NCBI GenBank assembly: GCA_964247055.1
Contig: OZ176056.1
Location: 3,968,001-4,032,000 of the forward strand
Reading direction: 5' to 3'
DNA length: 64,000 nucleotides
Origin: Paragordius varius
Taxonomy: Eukaryota > Nematomorpha
The position numbers and the translations under genes were made by a program. The notes under the pieces are model-generated. The model did no database searches. It saw only the letters and a program-made list of their open reading frames with translations, and was not told where the DNA came from. Of this stretch, positions 23,700 to 38,176 are shown piece by piece. Within the stretch, counting starts at the first letter, position 1, and each line of letters opens with the position of its first letter.

Positions 23700-26600
23700 C
23701 GTGAGCAAATTTTTTGCAAATTATGCATCTCTAAGCGAAACACCCAGGGTTTAATCAAAAATTCATCAACTAAGTAATTATAGGAGCTTGTGGGATATCG
23801 GATAAAACTTTTATGATATTTTAAATAATATTTAAGTTATAAAATTTTAAAAGCATTGATACGATTTTTTGATTTATAATGCTAAATAAAGGACAAAAGA
23901 AACCTACAAATCATTAACATTAAGGCCTAGAAATTAAGTCTTGAAACGATAAATTAAAGTTACCGATATCAGCCGCATTGAATTGACACAAAATAACATC
24001 CTAAAAAATGATTATTTTGGTTTGGAATTTATGAACGATTGGTTTATGCATCAATATTCTTCTCGAAGAAAAAACAAAAACATGTTTCTCTTGATGTCAT
24101 TTGGGATCCGCTAAATTTTAAGAACAGGATCTTTTTTTGGCACTTTATTTTTGTTTTATTTTTCGCAAATTCTAAAGATTTTGCAGACTTAACAAAAATT
24201 CGTTATTGCTGATATAATGTGCGAATGCATCTCGTCACATTTTCTGATCCAAAAATGCCGTCCCCGAAGCCATATGTGTTGGACCCTGCTTTAGAGTCTA
24301 GACCTATTCTTTTTTTAAAAATATTTAGAGGATGTTTTCAGCTTTATTTAGCCTGGTTTGAAGCTTTGTTTTTTACCAGTTTTGAGAATAATTACGGTAC
24401 AAAGATATATGTAAATTTTAAATGTGTTATTTAAAAAAGACCCGATCTCTATGCATAAAGTATGTATTAAGTAATTATTAAGTCTTTTTAGCCAATTTAT
24501 TTATGATTACTGATACTTTCAACTTAGCCACCTATAAATTTTCCCTGTTAACATGGAATACTTTATGACTAACTAGCATCATAAACTCAAGCGAAAAAAA
24601 GCGCTAATCCGGATGCCACGTCTACTGATGTTTAGAAAGATGAAATTGAATGGTGCATCAACAACATTGTATCGATAATGCAGCGCCATTTGTTGACTGT
24701 TTTCCCACTTCCTGGGTTGATTCTTGCATAAAATTATATGCCCATGAAAAGGGTAAGTAATACAACAGAGTACTACATTGGAATCGCTTGATCAAAACAG
24801 TCTCAGTCACAGGTACTTAAACCGCGGCCCAAACTCATATGACCCTAAAAGTGTTTTTTATGGCCCTTAATTATTTATCAATTCTTTGATGTATTTATTT
24901 GATTATAAATATCTGCAATTATGTTGAACCGCTATATTAAATTTTTATCGGTATTATATGGTGCATGGCCCTTGAGACAAGATAAAAAAAATTTATGGCC
25001 CTTAATTATTTTTGATGAGTATGGTCTATTTCTATCCAACATCGTGTTACTTATTTTAATCAATACCTGCATCACAAAATCTGTGGTTATCGAAAGAGAG
25101 TATGCCATATGAAGTATCATTTCATCGACATTCGTGGGGCGTATAAATTTAAATGATTGATAGGGAAAAATTATAAAACTTAATAACGATGATAAAATTT
25201 GATGATATCTTTAAGGCACGTTTCCGAATTTGTGGTTGAAGAGCATCAGATCACATCATACTTGTGGCCTAAATGAAGGTTGTTCCGTATCATTCCTTAC
25301 ACATAAGGATGGATTGTAATTTTTTTCACAGGCTTTGCAACGCTGATAATGTATGTTTGACCATTCACAGTATGGAAGGCGTAATAGAAAAACTATTTAA
25401 AACTTTTGGCAGATTACGGATTGGAGATCAATAATGAGATGTGAAAGCTCGTGACAATTGGCGAAGAATGACTCGTTTAATTATACGAAGCAATGAGATA
25501 GAATCGAGTAATAACTTTTCCTACCCAGGTATACGAATTCAATATAGGGTTCGTGGCCGAATAACATATATTTAAAAAATAAGGTGTTAGAGAGGTAGGG
25601 TTAATGAGTTGGGGATCTAATTAAGTGGGTTTAAACCTTACGTGAAAAATTAAAGTTGTTTCTCCCTCCTACTCAAGGAAAGCTGATCTAATTTTAAAAA
25701 ACAATATAAAGTTTCAAGTTTTATAAACCGGACTTTGCTGTGTTTAAGTGGCTCACAAAGAATAAAGGTTAGTTTTTAAATGCTAAACTTAACATAGCGA
25801 GTATTACCAGTTAACTTTGACATACGTATAAAGAGTCTCAATATACTTGTACACTTGCAACATATCATCGAAGTCCTTTGTCGGAAACATAGGATGGGAT
25901 TACGGAAGGTTTCTGCACAACGGAATTATATCGTTCATGCAGCTTGTAGAACTAGTTGATACAGTATTTAAATGATAACTCCACAAGGTTAACAAATCTT
26001 TTAGAAGAATACGACATATACAATAGTAGTGCAAAGAAAGGGAAAAACAAAAAATGCGCGTCCCATTCCAAGGCAATATAACTTTAAACACCGAATTTAA
26101 CTTTGATGCTACAGTGTGGCATTGAGAAGCAATATACCAGACATAGCTTAGCTCCTAATACTACATCAATCGTTCTATAATTATACTGTATATTCTTTAT
26201 ATAATTTTAGATAACGCTTGTTATGATGCATCGGTTTCGTTAGAGATAACAATGAGGGCCGTGAGCGAGAATACAAATTGCCGGCTGAACTTGATTATTT
26301 TATTTTTTTAAAAAAATATTACCAAAAGTTAAATCTGAATTTTTTTTATAGTGAACCAATCGCATTTCCTAGTATTTGATGCCTAAATTTTAATCTATAG
26401 TCAATATTTTTTTCCATAGTATACAAAAAGTACATATACAGCGTGAAAAAATATATTTATTTTATGATTCTCTTCTAATAGCATAAAATTTTGCTAAATT
26501 AAATAGTAAAAAATACAATTTACTAACAAAATTGAATAGTAACCGGTTTTAAATATGTGCATATAGATATATATAAAATAATATTATAACTATTAATGCT
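23700..26600. other. intergenic stretch with decayed mobile DNA
   Basis: This lies between the M13 and C3G genes. At 24815-25110 there are two tandem 'TATGGCCCTTAATTATTT' segments of hAT-like character. Near 25440-25510 one frame reads VKARDNWRRMTRLI, the style of the last part of a LINE reverse-transcriptase ORF, but it is too short to assign. The open frames at 24219-24434 and 24921-25112 have no recognisable domain. Confidence 0.4.
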
Positions 26601-26635
26601 AACATGTCTAAATGACCTAATAAATAAATGTTAAT

Positions 26636-29600
26636 TTATAAGATTTTTCGGCGAGGCTTTATAGTTTCCGATATATTCCAAAGCTCATCATCAGCCAAAT
26701 GGTATTGAAAATTATCAAATATTGATATTATTTGTTCATCTTGTTTAATTTTATATGTTCTAAAAAAATTGGAAAAACAATATATAATAAAACTTGAAGT
26801 TATAAAGTTAAATTTCCAAAAGAGAACCATACTTTTTTTATTAATCTAAATTTTCTTATATAAATTATTTAATTACAAAAATAAATAATTGATTGCCAAT
26901 ATACAACAGTTTTCAATTTAAAACAAAGAGTTATTATTGAAAAAAATAAGTTTAATAAGTACAGCGGTCTCTTAAAATAATTTTTTAATCATTCCATCAT
27001 GTATTGTTCATATTATTTAAATTTTTACCGTTATAATTATAATAAAAAACAAAAAATATAGTTTTTTGATTGAAAAAAAAATAGTTTTTACTTATTTTTG
27101 AAACGCTTCAAACTATGGAGTACGGAAAAAATTTGCCAGCATTTTACGAAATTGATAAGACCGTCCGGAGTGTACGTTGGATTTCCAACATCAATGAAGG
27201 TTAAATCTTGCAAAATTAATCCTCTATAATAAAACAAATATGATTAGATAATTTAAATAAATTATTTTTCATTATTTTTTGAATCAAAAAGACGAATGAA
27301 TAATGCTATAACATACTATACACAAAGATAAGCTATATAATTTGGTAAACACCCACCCTGTTGATAGAGATTATTATTATAACAGTTATAGTAAAAAGTA
27401 ATTATTTGTTAAAATTTCAGTCGATGTTTCAAATAAGCGAAGTGATTGTGTATTCAATTTTATCTAATGATTTTAGTCCAACTAAAATTTGTTATACCCT
27501 ACAAAACTCGATGCAAAAGAGATCAAAAAAAGAAAAGATTATATCATACACATAAGGTATGCAAGGTGGGACAATTTCTGCCAATGTTTTTCGATAATTT
27601 TTGAAGGAACCCGAGCTATCCACCAACTCCCGTAAGGTTTGAAGTAAAGTCATTTCTTTATCCGTTAATTTGATTAAATTTAACATTGGAGCTGCTGGCA
27701 TTTGGGAAATTTTTTCATCTTTATTCCTGGTAGGATTTATAAATGCATTGCTATTAGTAGAGATTGCAGATGAATTTGTTGTAAAATTATCCCTCATAAA
27801 ATTTTGTGGTGTCCCAAATGATTTACGAGCAATCAAATTTGATTTGGGACTCATCACCAGTATTTCTATAAATATTATAATAAAAAAAGTAGTTGGGTCA
27901 GTATTATCGGGGTAATTGGATAAAACATGCTTTTATACATAAAGTTTTATAAAGATTTTACAAGAAAACTGGATCGCACACTTTTTCTTAAAATGCCAAG
28001 TTTAAAATCAAGAAAAATTATTATTAACATTGTTGTTTGGCGTGTAAAACAGATAAAAATTATGTAAAAACCAGCTTTTAAAAAAATAGACTAAATTTCA
28101 ATTTTATACCACTAGATGGAGATTTAGGCCTTCGGCCACGGCTAAGAGATCGTTTTCGCTGTTTGGAAGCAAAGAATGGAGATGTTTCCATTTTTGATTT
28201 ATTCCTGGACAGCAAGTTATCGGATAGCCTTCTCTGATAATTCATTCCATGATCCATAGCGGCATCACTTTTATTTGCGTTGTTGTAAGAAACTCGTTGT
28301 GATAAATTATTGTTATTTAATCTTTTGTCAAATACCCCTTGATTCCGGTTTTTATCGGGACAACAATATTTTTTGCAAGGTGAATTGCATGGGGATGGCG
28401 TAACTTTGCTATTTGAATTATCCTCCAATAACCTTGAAATGGGTGAGCTATCAAGTGCTGATAATAGGGCTAGCAGGGCATTAAAATTGTAGTATTCGTA
28501 TCGAAGGTGGCGCATAACCTTAAGGAATTTGCGATAAACCTTTAACCTAAGACCCGATATAAACTCTTGTGTAATTTGATTATTGGCATCGTCAGTATTG
28601 GTTAGATTAGGCGTAGTATTGCAAAGTGAATTAGTTAAATTATTTATATGATTGAAATTGTGTTGTGAGTCTTTTGAATTCTTTCGTCGTTTAATACCAA
28701 TCGGTGGTGCCAAAATCATAGTTCTACACCTATGTATAGATAAGAAAATTTAAATAATACAGACAAAAAGTAAAAATATAAAGACAATTTTTTTTTTTAA
28801 AAAACAATCATACTTTTTGAACCTGCTTTTTCTTTTATATAAATTAATTGATTACAATTTTAAATTTTTTTATTTTATTGGGCCAATTTAAATCTCTATT
28901 ACATACATTGCAATAAACAATGAGTAAAAAATAAATATAGTTTAAAAAGACACAAAGGTCTTTTCAAAAAATCTTTAAATTTATGCTACGTTTCATTGGT
29001 ATAATTTCAATTTTTTACTGTATAGATATGAATTTTAAAGTATCAATCTCGTAATACCAATATGAAACATCATTGAAATGTTTGGTGAAAGTTGAGAGGT
29101 TAGGTGTTAAGGTTTCGTTTCGTTTAAGAGCCCAAATCAAACATTCATTCATACTTAGGCGACAAAATAATTGTGCGTCCAAAAAGGTTAATTGTTCGGC
29201 AATATCGCGACTTTTGGCATTCAAGAACAGTTCAGTAAAATCTAGTTTTACGTGATTATATATAAATATTTTTTTTGATCAAAATTAGTTGACAAAAATG
29301 CAATGATTTATGAAATGGTGATACCTAAAATCTGAAATATACATTAAAAATGGAATTTATACGAACAAAACATAAAAATATAAAGATATATGTTTTTTTC
29401 CAAAAGTAAATCTAACTTTTTTAAACTCCATTTTTCAAATATAACTCATCGTTTGAAATGGCAAAAGTGTGTAATTGAGATGTATATTAGTAAGACAATA
29501 CATTCTATAAAATACAATTATACTTAAGTAGCTTATATAGGAAAATTAAAGTGTAGTTGTCTTTTAGAAAATATTTGTCTTTATATTTGTACGTTTTGTC

Positions 29601-30767
29601 CGTATAATTCCAATTTTTACTGTAAATCTATATATATAAAGCAATATTTTTTATAAAACTTGTTAAATATATATATATATATATATATATATACCATTTT
29701 CAAATTTAAATTTTGGTTCAGCATCTTTCCTGGCCATATAATAAGGTGAGTTGGTCAAAGGAGATGGTATCCCATTACTAATATTATTATCTGTATAATT
29801 AAAAAAATTAATTATTATTCAGAGTTATAATTTAAATGTTATATATAATTGATATATTAAAAATCAAACTTTGCGTTTTCGGTGACATTAAGGCCGGTGA
29901 AAGCGCAGTGAAATTTATCATTTTTTCAGTTTTTTCATCCATAATTGTTGATTTAGTTAAACCATTATCATTCTTCATCAATTTGATTTCAAGCTTGCCT
30001 TGGAGTATTGTAGCTAATTGAATTTCCCCAATTTCAAACATTGATTGAATTTGATGTTTCAAGGATTGTAATAATAATTTATCAGAATGACTGCCTAACA
30101 CCATTTCATTCGATTTAAATTCATTATTATTGATGGTATATTTCGTGGCATCCGTTATTTCATTGAAACTATATCAAAGTTATAAAATATTTGCTTGTAA
30201 TGGGAATTTAAAATTGCTTTTTAGAATGATTTTTTTTGCGTAATTATATTTTATATTCATAAACCTGACATCATCCAATATGCGATATAAGAAAGAAAAA
30301 GTTGAACGGTATGCCCTTTTGAAAAGTGTCGAACCATTCACACAGGCCCGTTGAAAATGAGATAAACGCTTGATAAGTAGGTCGAGTAGGACACACGGTG
30401 TCATAAATAATCGGTAAGTCAGGACAAATGCTTCCTGAAAAAGGAAATCTAGGTAATAAAGCAAAAAGTTTTTTTAAGAAATGAAACTTTAAATTGTAAT
30501 TAATATATACAATAAATAGTGAAATATTAAATATTTAGGTATTAAATTCAAAAATGACTTCTGAAATTATTTTTAAATTACTTGATATATATTAATTTTC
30601 ACGATTCATTATAAGCGAATGTTTAAAGTTAATAAAAATACCGTTTTGCATGGGACAAGTGGCATATACGATAAAGGCAATTATGCTACCAGATTGAACG
30701 AATTTCCTATGCTTACCATTCACTAATGTGCTTCTAAACAAAAAAAATTGTACATAATAAGGGTCAT

Positions 30768-30818
<51 letters not shown>

Positions 30819-33800
30819 AAATTCCAAACACCCTTTTATTAGATCGGGGGTGTAAAACATGTGACATCCCCGAGATTGCGGCATTTGAAAAATTACTTAA
30901 CAAATAGGAATTTCCATAATTTCTTATGCGAATTACTAAAGCTTAGTAAAATTGTTATTTATTTAACATTAATTTAAGTAATTTTAAATTTTGATAAGAA
31001 CTAGCAAAAATAAATGAAATTAATAGTAATTATTTAAATTGTGTTCCAAATTACATCAATAAAATAAGTTTGAAATTAATAAATTATTTATTTGCCCATT
31101 TTTTTTCGAATATAAGCCGCAAATTTATTTAATGGCCGTAATTTTGGGGATATATTGATATATCAATATTCTTGATTAAGAAAAAACTTCACAATAAAAA
31201 TTTTTATATGTTGATTTTACATATTTTTTTATTCTTTTCAATTTTTTAAAATTATTGTTATTCACGGCTTAATCAAAATCAAAAACTATATAGGAAATTT
31301 TCAAAAATTAGTAGTTATATTTTATAAATGGTAAAGGACCGGCAGGCATATATTCAATTAAATTTATTTGCTAACAAATCTACCTATAAGGCAAAGTAGA
31401 TTTTGAGGTGCAATTATCAGCAAAGTTCAAATTGCCTTCGTTGGAAGAATTAAATTGAGTTTGGGTATCTCGAAAAACCAAATCTATATCTTTGGGTACC
31501 AAATCGTATAGCGATGTTTGGTATTCAGTTTTTACCGTTTCTATAATTGTTAATAAACATTTTATTAAACAATATTAGAAAAAATACCATGCACTAAAAC
31601 ACATAATAAATAATAAATACATCAAACTTGAAACAAAATCGCAACTATATTCTACCATTATCCGTCCCGCACTAACCTACGGCACGGAATGTTGGCCCAT
31701 GACAAAGTCAAACCTTGGTAAATTCCAAAGATCAGAATCCAAAATACTCAATACAATACTTTTTGTACACAATCCTAAACTCTTTAACTTTAATAATCAA
31801 TTTGACCCTTATAAAATCCTTAATATCACTGCTCTTGATCGCTTTCTAAGAGCTAAAAGACTGAGATGGGCTGGTCACATCCATCGTAGACCACCAGATA
31901 ATTATATACATATAATGATGTCCTACTCCACACCTAGCTCAAAGCCTGGCAGACCCTTCAAAAGCTGGATCAGTACTATATATGATGATCTTACTGAGAC
32001 CAAATTAAAAATAGAAGATGCGGAAAATAGAAACAATTGGAAAACAGCAATAAAAACTTATCTCAAATCAGCTACCTTCAACTCTGAAGAACAACAGCTT
32101 TGATGATATATGTTTTTGATCTAACCTTTTTTGTGTCCCACTAAAAAAAACTAAACAATTAATTTAGCAATAAAATAATATTTAGTGCAATTAACATATA
32201 AATATCCGGATAATTATAATTAATCTAAAAATCCAGGTATGTAAAATAAATTTAGAAATTTTGTTGATATCTTAAAAGGATGACTAAAAATAAGCCTTAT
32301 AGACTTTACACTAAAAACGTTAATATAAAAAATAAATTTTCGAAGATTGGGTTATAAGAGTTTTTCAACTTAGTCATAACATAGTAGATAAATGTTTAAC
32401 AAATTCTATTTTGGATTTTAAATATAGGATTGATAATATAGGTATAAAGTTATAGTCCAATTAAACCAAAAAACCCTATCCTACGGTTTCACAAAAGGTG
32501 TTTTAAAAACAAAATTCAACAATTTTTAAACAGTGTAAGTAATTTAAATCCAATGTAAAAAACAAAATTATTAGCAGGAATATTAAATACCCGGTAAAGG
32601 TGGTTTGATATTAAAGACATTATTTTCCAAGGTATCACTATGCGTAGTTCCAGTTTTAGTAGATGATGTATTGTACGTTTCATAACTACTTGTTGAAATC
32701 GAAGATTGTCTTTTAAGTATAGGCTTAATCTACGATAAAGGCATATTCATAATGCATATAATTACAATTTCTTTCGTACAATTTCTAATTACGGTATAAA
32801 ATAAAATTATATAGACAAAACGTAAAAACATAAAGACAAATACTGTGTTTTTTTCTAAAAAACTTCTATACTTTATTTAACTTGCATTTTTAAAATATAA
32901 ATCATTTTATTGAATTTGAAAATAAGGGATAAAGATGTAAATTAATTTACACAATTGATTAAATAATTGTATGAAAAATATAAGCTTTGGTGTCTTTTGA
33001 AAAAAAATTTGTCTCTTTGAATTTTACGGTATTAATTTATTACCATAGATGATGGTTTTAGTAAAGATGATGGTGCTTTTATCATGGGTGATTTTAGCAG
33101 AGTAATTATGTCCCGTTCTTGACCTTCTAATCTTAATTTGGGTTTTTGAAGCGTAGGACTATCTATTAATTTAAAAATTTAATTATTTAGATCAGGGGGA
33201 CATTTATGCGCGGCCCGCGAAAAAATTGTAAATCCATGATTTGCAACAATATGTTCACTAAATCTTAGTAATATTGATATTCAATAAATAAATTTTGTTA
33301 AGGTATATCCAATCGGCAACGAATTAGATTGTCTTTGTAATTAACAGTTTTATGGTTAAAATCCAATAAAATACATGTAAATGCCCATATATATTTCGAG
33401 TGTGGCCCGCGAAGGCTTTTATGTTGTATACACAGCCCCTGATTTAGACAATTGAATGTTTTTGTTTTAAATGAATCTTTATTTCAAGAACCAAAAATAA
33501 GTAGAAATCTAATTAACCTTTTTGATTTAGTCTAGATACTAACGTATCATCAGAATATATGATTTTAGCATCCCTTCCCGTGAAATGAAAACTACGATTA
33601 TCGTCGATCCTATTGTGAGGTGACAAATTTTGCGGATGTAGTTGTTCTATGGTTTCTTTGGCCGAATCTGATCGACGAAGTTTATAAAGCGTAGTGTTAG
33701 ACGTGAAAGGCTCTGAAATTTTAGCTGCAGGGCGATTGTCAAGATTAATTTTATTTGAGGACGCTTTGAAATGGTAAGCATCAAATATGCGACATTCCCT

Positions 33801-36800
33801 GTCTTGAACCTCATAATTTTTGATAATATTATCGGAATAATTAGTATTGTTAAATGTTGAACCATTTTTACGGGCATTCTTAAAATTGCAAACATCTATC
33901 CTATCATAAATTTGTTCCTCCTGAGGTGGCCTTTGATTTTGTGAAGCGAGATTACGATTATTCATATTTTGTTTGGGCTTGGAGGATAGTTGGGTAAAAT
34001 CTTGAATAATATGTTCAAACAAATTTCCTTCAGTAATAATTGCATTTTGTAAGCAGGTTTGATTACTTTTTATTTGGATGTTTGGTAATAGCTTAGAAAC
34101 TTGAGGTAGCTTTTGTCGATTATTTTCATTTAATTTTGATGTCGAACTCGAAAATCGCTCATTTCTTTTGTCATTATCGAAAGGGATGGTGTTTTCCGAA
34201 AGATCAGTATATATGTTCAAGGTTTTCCAATATTTCTAAAAAAATGTTTGTTGAAAATAAAATTAAATAGAAAAATTATTTGAAAACATTTATAATCAAA
34301 AGTCTCAATTTACCTCAATATCCTTGATAAAGTATTCCGTTGATTCTCTAATGAAACTGAATGGGTCAGTGTCCATGGCTAACCCATTGTATTCACCAAT
34401 TGTTTTGACATAATTTGTTACTACAAACACGAAAAAAAAACAAAAAATAATTTTTGAAAAATAAATTTTAAAATTTCGGACATACCATTTTCAGAAATTT
34501 TGGGATGATTATTAATAATGCTGCTCTCTTTATTATTAATGGTTTCACTTTTTTTCTTGCAATCCGCTTTTCTGGGTTCTTCCTGGCCATTTGTAGGGAT
34601 TGTTTTAAAGTAATACGAATGCGTATCTTTTATATAATTCCTACCTGTTTCATGCACTTTTTTAACATAACCTATAACATCTTTATTCATTTGATGATTT
34701 TTTATGTCTTTATTACTATTATTGTTGCAATTTGGGTCAATAACTTGGTCAAAACTTTTTTTATTATTTTTATTGTTATTATTGGCTAAAAAAGAATTTG
34801 ATTGTTGTCCCAATTTTTTTGCGACACTGCCCTCGTCAAAATGAGTAGTTTTATTATGGTCCGAATTAATCGAAGCCCGGTCAAATGTAAAAATCTGACC
34901 ACTTTCTATGCTAAATACGGAGGAATCTGTATCTCTATTACCAAATAAATTGTTAAAGGTTGTATTAATGGTACTGATTGATATATTATCATCCAATGTT
35001 TGATTATTATTAAGGTTTTTGGCTGAGGTAGTATTTTGACAATCTGATGTAGAGATATTTTTGTGGTGGTTTAAATGACAACTTCTTTGAGAATCGCTAA
35101 GCTCTTGAACAGTACTCTGCATACTGGATAAAAGACGTTCAATTTCATTCTCTAAGATACAGATAGAATAAATATATTTAAAAAAACATAAAAAAGATTT
35201 TTTATTGTTTAACATAATTATTAATTGTGTACAGCGCTTTAAAACAGTATTGCTACACCCTGGAAATTACTTCATAACCATGTTGTGTAAATAAATCATA
35301 GCTAACAAATGGGGGAAGAGCACAAAACATATACTAATTTATATTTTTCCCATTTATATATATTAATTAATGAGATTGTATTTGTTTAAAGAATCTCATT
35401 TAATAACAGTTTATACAAAGTTTAATCAAAACCAACCAAGTAGGGTTAATCATTATTTTTTGATCAAACCATAATAAATTTTTTAATTGTTAACAATTTT
35501 ACCTGTTTCGCAATCAAGGGCAGCCAAATTTTTACTGTTTTCTTCACAAGTCTTTTCTTTGCAGCATTTTTCAGAACTGGAGGTGTTATTAATTTTAGGG
35601 GTAACTTTTTGCATTTGTTCATCATTGCTTTTGTTGTTATCATTAGCGGGGCGTGAAATAACATACCTTGCTTGATCAATGTTATTGGGTTGAATTCGGT
35701 TTTTAGCTTGTAAGCTATTAAGCGGTATAGGCGAAGAGGGTGGCGTAAGCACCGAAAAACAGTTTTCTGCTATTGGGTTTCTAGAAGTTAAGCTTTCTGG
35801 GGTAAAAATATTACTAATTGAAGCATTTTCCCCATAGTCATCCCTTTGTTCTAGGATAACACTATCAATTATATCACCTTCCATAAAATCAATCTTATCA
35901 TTCTCGGAATGGATCACTTTTTTATTGGGAGAATTGTTTTGGGCAGTCTTTTCATCGTTTTTACGATTAGCGTTATTGGTATTGGTATTTTCAATATCAA
36001 CAAGTCTACGATTCAATTCTTGCAAAACCTGACTGGCCTGAACGCCACGCGGTAATTTAATTTCCAGGACAGTTTTGCGCACAAGTTTAGCTTTAGCTTT
36101 TATCCGATCATTTTTTTCCGTTTTTTCGTTTCCGATATTATTAGCTTTCCTAAAAGTCCCGCCCTCTTCTTTAGATGGATTTGGGCTGGATGTCATAAAT
36201 AAGCGATGATTTGCATGTTTTTGGTTCCGCATAAAGGTTTGTAAATTAAACTCACCATTATTTATTTCTTCATTATTATCATTATTATATGTACTCTGAC
36301 TTCTGTTTTCAGAATCAGACAACATGGAATATTCCGTTAGTGTTAATACGGATGGTGTTGGACTACTATTATTCCTGTGCTCTAAATGAGGGAGAGCGAA
36401 AATTTATACATTACATTAGAAATTAAAAGATTTGTGTTAGTTTAATAATTAATAAGATTATCTTATCATGAATTGCCCGTAAAATAAACTGTATCAATTC
36501 CCAATGATCAAAAAAGCTTTATGAACGCAACATTTATTACACAACACTTACAATATATATGCATGCTTAATTTAAAATATCGTAATGTAATTAAACTGAA
36601 ATAAACTTGTATACCTCGCAAGTTGTTTTGAAACGATTGATGATTAACTTCATTATTTTTGGTAAAATTTTTTCCCTTATTCTTCTGAGTTTGCTTGGGT
36701 AATGAGTCATCTTCATTTTTTTCTTTTATCCCGCCATATTCATGCAAGCTAAATTTATGAGAATGTTCTAGCAAAGTAGGAGTTTGCACAAAGTTTAATA

Positions 36801-38137
36801 ATGAAGTATTTATATCGGATTTGGAAAAATCCCTTTTTTGCGTGCAATTTTTCTTTGCGTTTAAAAAATAGTTTTCGGGTACAAATTGTTGATGATTTTT
36901 AACAGGATTAGAGGGTTCAATTAATTTTTTGACCCAAGGTGGTACATATTTTTGTGGACATTCTGCATTTGATGGTATTTGGGAATTAGAATTCTTTTCG
37001 TGAAATACTTCTCCGTAGTTTTTGTCCGCGCTTAAATTTAATGGAGTGGGCCGTCTAATTTTAGATTTTTCCTTGTGATTATTAGTATTTTCAATTTTTT
37101 GTGTATGGTGGTTATCTAAGGATTGTTTAGGCGTGTTTGAATTACGATTATTAGCTAAAGTGATTGAACTTGAAGAGTAGCCCAGGCTTGACGATTTTTC
37201 ATAATAACTGTCTTCAGAGCTAGACATGGAAATATATAAAAATTTAGGATTAAAGACAAATTTAAAAATTGGATGAAGCGTTATTTAAAAATTTAAAAAA
37301 CGTATAAACAAAAAAGGGTTTTAGAAACATACTTCAAGTCAAACATACTATTGTTTGATGTACATTCTGTGTCTTCACTGCTAAATATCTGGGAATCACG
37401 ATTACCTGCATTCATTTTGCCTATGTCTCCAAAATCAGATGAAGTCATTTTAATTAAGGGTGGCGCATATTTTGGCTCACATAATAAATTTTTAGAGGTG
37501 GTTAAATGACCAATTTTTTCTACTTCTTTCGAAGAATTATTTCTGTTGGGTTCAAAATATTGAGAACCATCGTCATATATTGAGTTATCTGTCAGTAATA
37601 AACTATTGATGGAGGATAGAGATTGGTTGCTTTTATAATCGTCAGTATTTGCATTTTTGTCCATGCTTTTTTCATTACTATTTGCTTCAGAGGTTTTAGG
37701 GCAATTTTTATTTGCAGTTTTTACTGATTTTTCTTTTGCAAATGATATACCCTGTACAAGTCTCTATACATAAACATATATTATACTATTTACTCTAAAA
37801 ATATATTGGAACCCAATCTTATCCTTTTTCAAAGAAAATCAAGTTAAAGCCTTTAAAAATCATTAATAAGGATAACTTTAAAACATATTACATAAAATTC
37901 GGATTCCACACGTTGCAAATGCATTAAGCCGATATAATTATCTTTAGCTTTTTCATATTCCTTAATTACATTGCCATTATTCACAATTGTTTCAAAGTTA
38001 AAAGTAGTTTCGATATTTGGCAAAGTTTGAGGTGGTTGTTGAGATTCAATACTTTGATGATTGCCATAAACGCCATCACACCAGGTGACAAAAGTCACCA
38101 AATTTTCAAACAATTGTTTAGGGGACAATCTACACAC

Positions 38138-38176
<39 letters not shown>

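Noticed and set aside
24219-24434. Plus-strand open frame of 71 codons with a mixed composition
   Set aside because: I considered a decayed transposase, but no family motif could be matched.
34505-34789. Plus-strand hydrophobic open frame of 94 codons
   Set aside because: It is the antisense shadow of an Asn/Lys-rich C3G exon; antisense of AAT/AAA-rich coding gives Ile/Phe-rich frames.
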